Under the pieces are notes generated by a model. The model worked only from the letters and a program-made list of their open reading frames with translations. It made no database searches and was not told the origin of the DNA. A DNA stretch of 7,490 nucleotides from Cyrtobacter comes (lineage in GTDB: Bacteria > Pseudomonadota > Alphaproteobacteria > Rickettsiales > Midichloriaceae): positions 1 to 7,490 of the forward strand of contig NZ_JARGYT010000061.1 of assembly GCF_034470605.1 (NCBI RefSeq), written 5' to 3'. Made by a program: the position numbers and the translations under genes. Positions 5,258 to 7,490 of the stretch are shown here, piece after piece. Numbering within the stretch: the stretch's first letter is position 1; the number at the start of each line of letters is the position of its first letter.

Positions 5258-5502
5258 GCTCAATCCTCAATAAAACGGTTATAGATGTGTTAAAAGGTCG
5301 ACCTGCCCCCTTAAATTATTAATGGTTACCCTCACAATAGCATGGCTTTTTTTTATGACGAATTAGCCACAATCAATCTCTTGGAGCTTTTAAGAAAAAT
5401 AAAAAGCAAATTCTAGAAAAGCGTAACATAAATTTCTGTTTCATTATGATCCATGTAAGAAGATATCTTATATATCAAAATTGATAAAACTAGATAATTT
5501 TA
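5258..5502. other. Intergenic stretch with short palindromes
   Basis: AGGTCGACCT (5295-5304) is a perfect 10-bp palindrome followed by GCCCCC, slightly reminiscent of an insertion-sequence end, although no transposase follows. AAGATATCTT (5460-5469) is another. A frame from ATG 5342 reads MAFFYDELATINLLELLRKI before ending after four more codons; it has no ribosome-binding site and is not called as a gene. Confidence 0.4.
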
Positions 5503-5535
5503 ATGTTAATTTAGCAATTAACATAATAACTTTTT
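5503..5535 (-). terminator. Hairpin downstream of the outer-membrane protein gene
   Basis: ATGTTAATT (5503-5511) and AATTAACAT (5516-5524) form a perfect 9-bp stem with a 4-nt loop, 20 bp past the stop codon at 5544. On the minus strand it is followed by a T-containing but broken tail; on the plus strand a T5 run (5531-5535) follows after 6 nt. It could end transcription in either direction. The stem is AT-rich and so not very stable. Confidence 0.4.
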
Positions 5536-5543
5536 AGCAATAT

Positions 5544-6356
5544 TTAAATACGTATTGTTATACCTGTACTAAATCTATGAAGATTTAAGGAGCTATAGCT
5601 GAAGTTATCTGGCTTTACTAAACACTTTTTATAATTTTGTCCATAAGGAATATTATGTATTGTAAGAGATCCTGTATTGCGATATTCATACTTTATGAAA
5701 TCTAATAAGATCCTGTCATTCACAATATAAGAAGCACCAATAGAGATGTTCCAAAATGGCTTTATAGAAGTATCACTATACCCATCAGTTATCGATCTAC
5801 TTACTGTTGAAAGATCTTTGCTACTAACATCAACGGTTGCAGATGATTTATATACCAATAAACCAACTCCAAATCCTAAATATGATTTGAATTTTTCCGT
5901 AATACCAATATCGAAATAAAAATTAGAGCATATAGATTGCATAGAGAATGCATATTTCACATCAGTATCTATTACAATGTTCTTATTTAACTTTTTAATA
6001 TAGAGATCAGTACTTTGCATTTTAGCACCATGATGTTTCAGTATATATGGAGCTTCATATACACATTCTGCACGTAGTGCCGTCTCTAGCTCGTTACCAT
6101 CTATTATATTGAGTTTCCATGAATAACCTGCATTAAGCTCTATAGATTTTGAGTGTGAATTACAGGTCGGTAAAAGCATAGAATCATTGCCATTAATAAC
6201 TGCGTTCCAAACTGATCCCCTTGCACCAAACAAAAAAGAATCTGCTAAAAGGTTCTCCGAGCAAAAAACGTACAGTAAAAAACAAACAAGAAGACGAAAT
6301 GAGTTAGCAATATAATTCATAATAATAAGTAAAATCTCATTAATCACTATCAACAT
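5544..6356 (-). CDS. Predicted outer-membrane beta-barrel protein
   Basis: A protein of 270 residues from the first ATG. A secretion signal is visible, NSFRLLVCFLLYVFCSENLLAD (18-39), with likely cleavage after Ala38. A second ATG at codon 13 (6320) would give a cleaner signal peptide (MNYIANSFRLLVCFLLYVFC). Neither start has a Shine-Dalgarno sequence, so the true start is open. The mature part is rich in alternating hydrophobic/polar segments with aromatic girdle residues, for example FLFGARGSVW, YLGFGVGLLVYKSS, ASYIVNDRILLDFIKYEYR and the C-terminal HRFSTGITIRI. This pattern is typical of 8- to 10-stranded barrels of the small surface-antigen/OmpA-like group seen in intracellular alphaproteobacteria. 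The last residue is Ile rather than the usual Phe. The likely role is surface exposure or host contact (inference). It stands alone on the minus strand, facing the DUF2793-like gene. I cannot assign a named family. Confidence 0.72.
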   Translation of the reverse strand: MLIVINEILLIIMNYIANSFRLLVCFLLYVFCSENLLADSFLFGARGSVWNAVINGNDSMLLPTCNSHSKSIELNAGYSWKLNIIDGNELETALRAECVYEAPYILKHHGAKMQSTDLYIKKLNKNIVIDTDVKYAFSMQSICSNFYFDIGITEKFKSYLGFGVGLLVYKSSATVDVSSKDLSTVSRSITDGYSDTSIKPFWNISIGASYIVNDRILLDFIKYEYRNTGSLTIHNIPYGQNYKKCLVKPDNFSYSSLNLHRFSTGITIRI

Positions 6357-6473
6357 ATCAAAGCAAAAACCAGCAATCTGCCTCTACAGAGCACATAACT
6401 AATGCATGATACAATCCAAAGCCACAATATCGATTCCACAGTGCGAGCAAAGTGGCGCATCGTAACGGTGCCA

Positions 6474-6489
6474 TGATATGATCATATCA
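6474..6489. repeat. 16-bp perfect palindrome upstream of the outer-membrane protein gene
   Basis: TGATATGATCATATCA is perfectly self-complementary and lies 118 bp upstream of the 6356 start. It could be an operator for a dimeric regulator of the surface-protein gene, or a decay product. It is next to a less AT-rich patch (6434-6472) that stands out from its surroundings. Confidence 0.45.
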
Positions 6490-6815
6490 AATAATCAAAG
6501 AATTAACAATTAACTTTTATAAATTTGGAAAGAGTAATAGTATGATGGAAAGTCTATTTTATAGAAATGGTTAATTATAGATTAGTAAAATGATTGATAG
6601 GTATTGCTGACAACTTTCTATAGCGATCCAAGCTAAGATCCTATATTCTTATTTATGGCACTTACTTATAACAGAGTTATTTGAGGTAGGTAGATAATAC
6701 GCTAATTCAGCTTAAATCACTATACTTATCTTAATTATGAATGCATAATATTATCTCTATAGCAAAAGCAGTTTAATTATGATCGGCTAAAAAATGTGTT
6801 AGTGACCTGATATAA
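6490..6815. other. Stretch without a recognisable gene
   Basis: All six frames are broken by frequent stops. The part nearest 6815 may continue the IS630-type remnant: minus-strand YIRSLTHFLADHN lies at about 6812-6774, after its last recognisable block. Otherwise I see nothing here beyond AT-rich decayed DNA. Confidence 0.45.
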
Positions 6816-6945
6816 TCAATACTCAATATCTTGCTTCATTAAGCGTTTCATATCAGCCCAGAATTTTTATTACTTCTTAATATTATTCTCGCTTTTTTAC
6901 TTCCAAATAGGTTTTATAACTAAAACCAACTCGTCTTATCTCATG
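6816..6945 (-). pseudogene. Internally deleted IS630-type transposase remnant
   Basis: On the minus strand HEIRRVGFSYKTYLEVKKRE (6945-6886) resembles the N-terminal block of IS630-family transposases, where R-[RL]-x-G-[FI]-[ST]-Y-K-K-T precedes a K-R-[ED] stretch. Only about 15 bases later KFWADMKRLMKQDIEY (6866-6819) resembles the C-terminal block after the catalytic Glu (N-P-I-E-K-F-W-x-x-[LM]-K-R). The whole catalytic core between them is gone, and stops interrupt both ends. Both matches are short, so the family call is moderate, but their order and strand agree. Confidence 0.42.
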
Positions 6946-7034
6946 CTAGTAGCTTTCAACCACCTATATTATATGGCCAAATTGAAAAAATAGGCTTCAG
7001 CAAAAAGTATGTATGGGAACTCATACTGTAACGC

Positions 7035-7081
7035 TTTTAACCAAGTATTGTTATAACATTCTTGTAGCTATTTGGTTATAA
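7035..7081. repeat. Imperfect inverted repeat
   Basis: TTTTAACCAAGTA (7035-7047) and TATTTGGTTATAA (7069-7081) are inverted copies with two mismatches in 13, separated by 21 bp. It lies about 50 bp before the IS630-type transposase start at 7133 and could be part of an insertion-sequence end or a terminator for a lost gene. Confidence 0.35.
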
Positions 7082-7132
7082 TATAGCTAAGATAGTATAA
7101 AATGGCATAATATATAGTAGATGTGAGGTAAA

Positions 7133-7490
7133 ATGACATTACAATTTCGAAAGAAAGTAATGAAATTACATGCAGAAGATATGAAGATCTAAGTTTCTAC
7201 ATATCTATTAGAACCTAAAGTAGATGGAAGAAGGCGATAGAGCCTCAGAAAACTAGGAATAAACCGTGGAAAAGCTCAGTAAAGAAGCATTAATACGAGA
7301 TATATTGGATCATCCAGATAGCCATGCTAAAAGATTAGGAATAATTGAGTCATGTATTAAGTATGCAATAAAGCGTCTAGGGATTGGTTATAAAAAAACA
7401 CTAAATCATCCAAAGGCGGATCCCGGAAAAAGATCTATGTTTTGCCAAACACTTAAGCGGTTAGAAAAAGCCTGTAAATCAATTAATTAC
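7133..7490 (+). pseudogene. Frameshifted IS630-type transposase, truncated by the right edge
   Basis: IS630-family transposases cut and paste DNA at TA sites. The N-terminus MTLQFRKKVMKLHAEDMKI (ATG 7133, GAGG at 7125-7128) stops at 7190. A second frame gives RWKKAIEPQKTRNKPW (about 7222-7269), matching the family's linker R-W-x-K-x-I-E-P-x-x-x-R-N-K-P. A third frame then stays open to the edge, beginning EKLSKEALIRDILDHPDSHA at 7269 and continuing with KRLGIGYKKTLNHPKADPGK and a final CKSINY. This is the block just before the first catalytic motif (usually I-V-Y-I-D-E-S-G). The helix-turn-helix between the first two parts is largely missing. The switch between the second and third frames falls at GGAAAAG, a run where a single base loss or slippage could act. 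The multiple defects point to decay rather than programmed frameshifting, but the C-terminal part is outside the window. Confidence 0.72.

Noticed and set aside
5514..5541. Second dif-like candidate (AATTAACATAA) beside the outer-membrane protein stop
   Set aside because: Only one half-site matches, and the sequence is explained by the 9-bp hairpin there.

Overview
AT-rich window from what looks like an alphaproteobacterial endosymbiont, probably of the Rickettsiales or a similar host-restricted lineage. The clues are the base composition (clearly AT-rich by eye), a circularly permuted two-piece tmRNA gene of alphaproteobacterial type, an alphaproteobacterial-style FabI, a minimal SdhE, a small DUF2793-like protein, and long stretches of decayed mobile DNA. 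No species can be named from the sequence alone.

Layout. Bases 2-748 hold the 3' end of an unrecognised plus-strand gene that enters from the left edge. It converges with sdhE (minus strand, 778-1035), which shares a short divergent promoter region with ssrA (about 1086-1375, plus). The ssrA call rests on several mutually consistent structures: a 7-bp acceptor stem closing a 7-nt loop, a T arm, a long-range P2 helix, pseudoknot PK1, a tag frame ANDNDVRSPVALAA-stop, and a second pseudoknot of two 9-bp helices. After a 375-bp gap come fabI (1751-2536) and a gapA-type gene (2550-3569), probably one transcription unit with 13 bp between them.

From 3570 the window becomes a graveyard. A decayed IS5-like transposase lies at 3607-3981 (plus). 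A decayed, multiply frameshifted replication initiator (VP4) of a gokushovirus-like microvirus lies at 4116-4538 (minus). A short intact gene for a DUF2793-like phage/gene-transfer-agent-associated protein (4907-5257, plus) and an intact-looking outer-membrane beta-barrel protein (5544-6356, minus) follow. Then come an internally deleted IS630-type remnant (6816-6945, minus) and a frameshifted IS630-type transposase running off the right edge (7133-7490, plus).

How the genes fit together. The left half is core housekeeping: ribosome rescue, flavinylation of succinate dehydrogenase, the last step of fatty-acid elongation, and triose-phosphate oxidation/reduction. The right half is accessory DNA. 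Its most unusual element is the microvirus VP4 fossil, which implies that a small single-stranded DNA phage once entered this lineage. No intact new defence or mobile system is visible.
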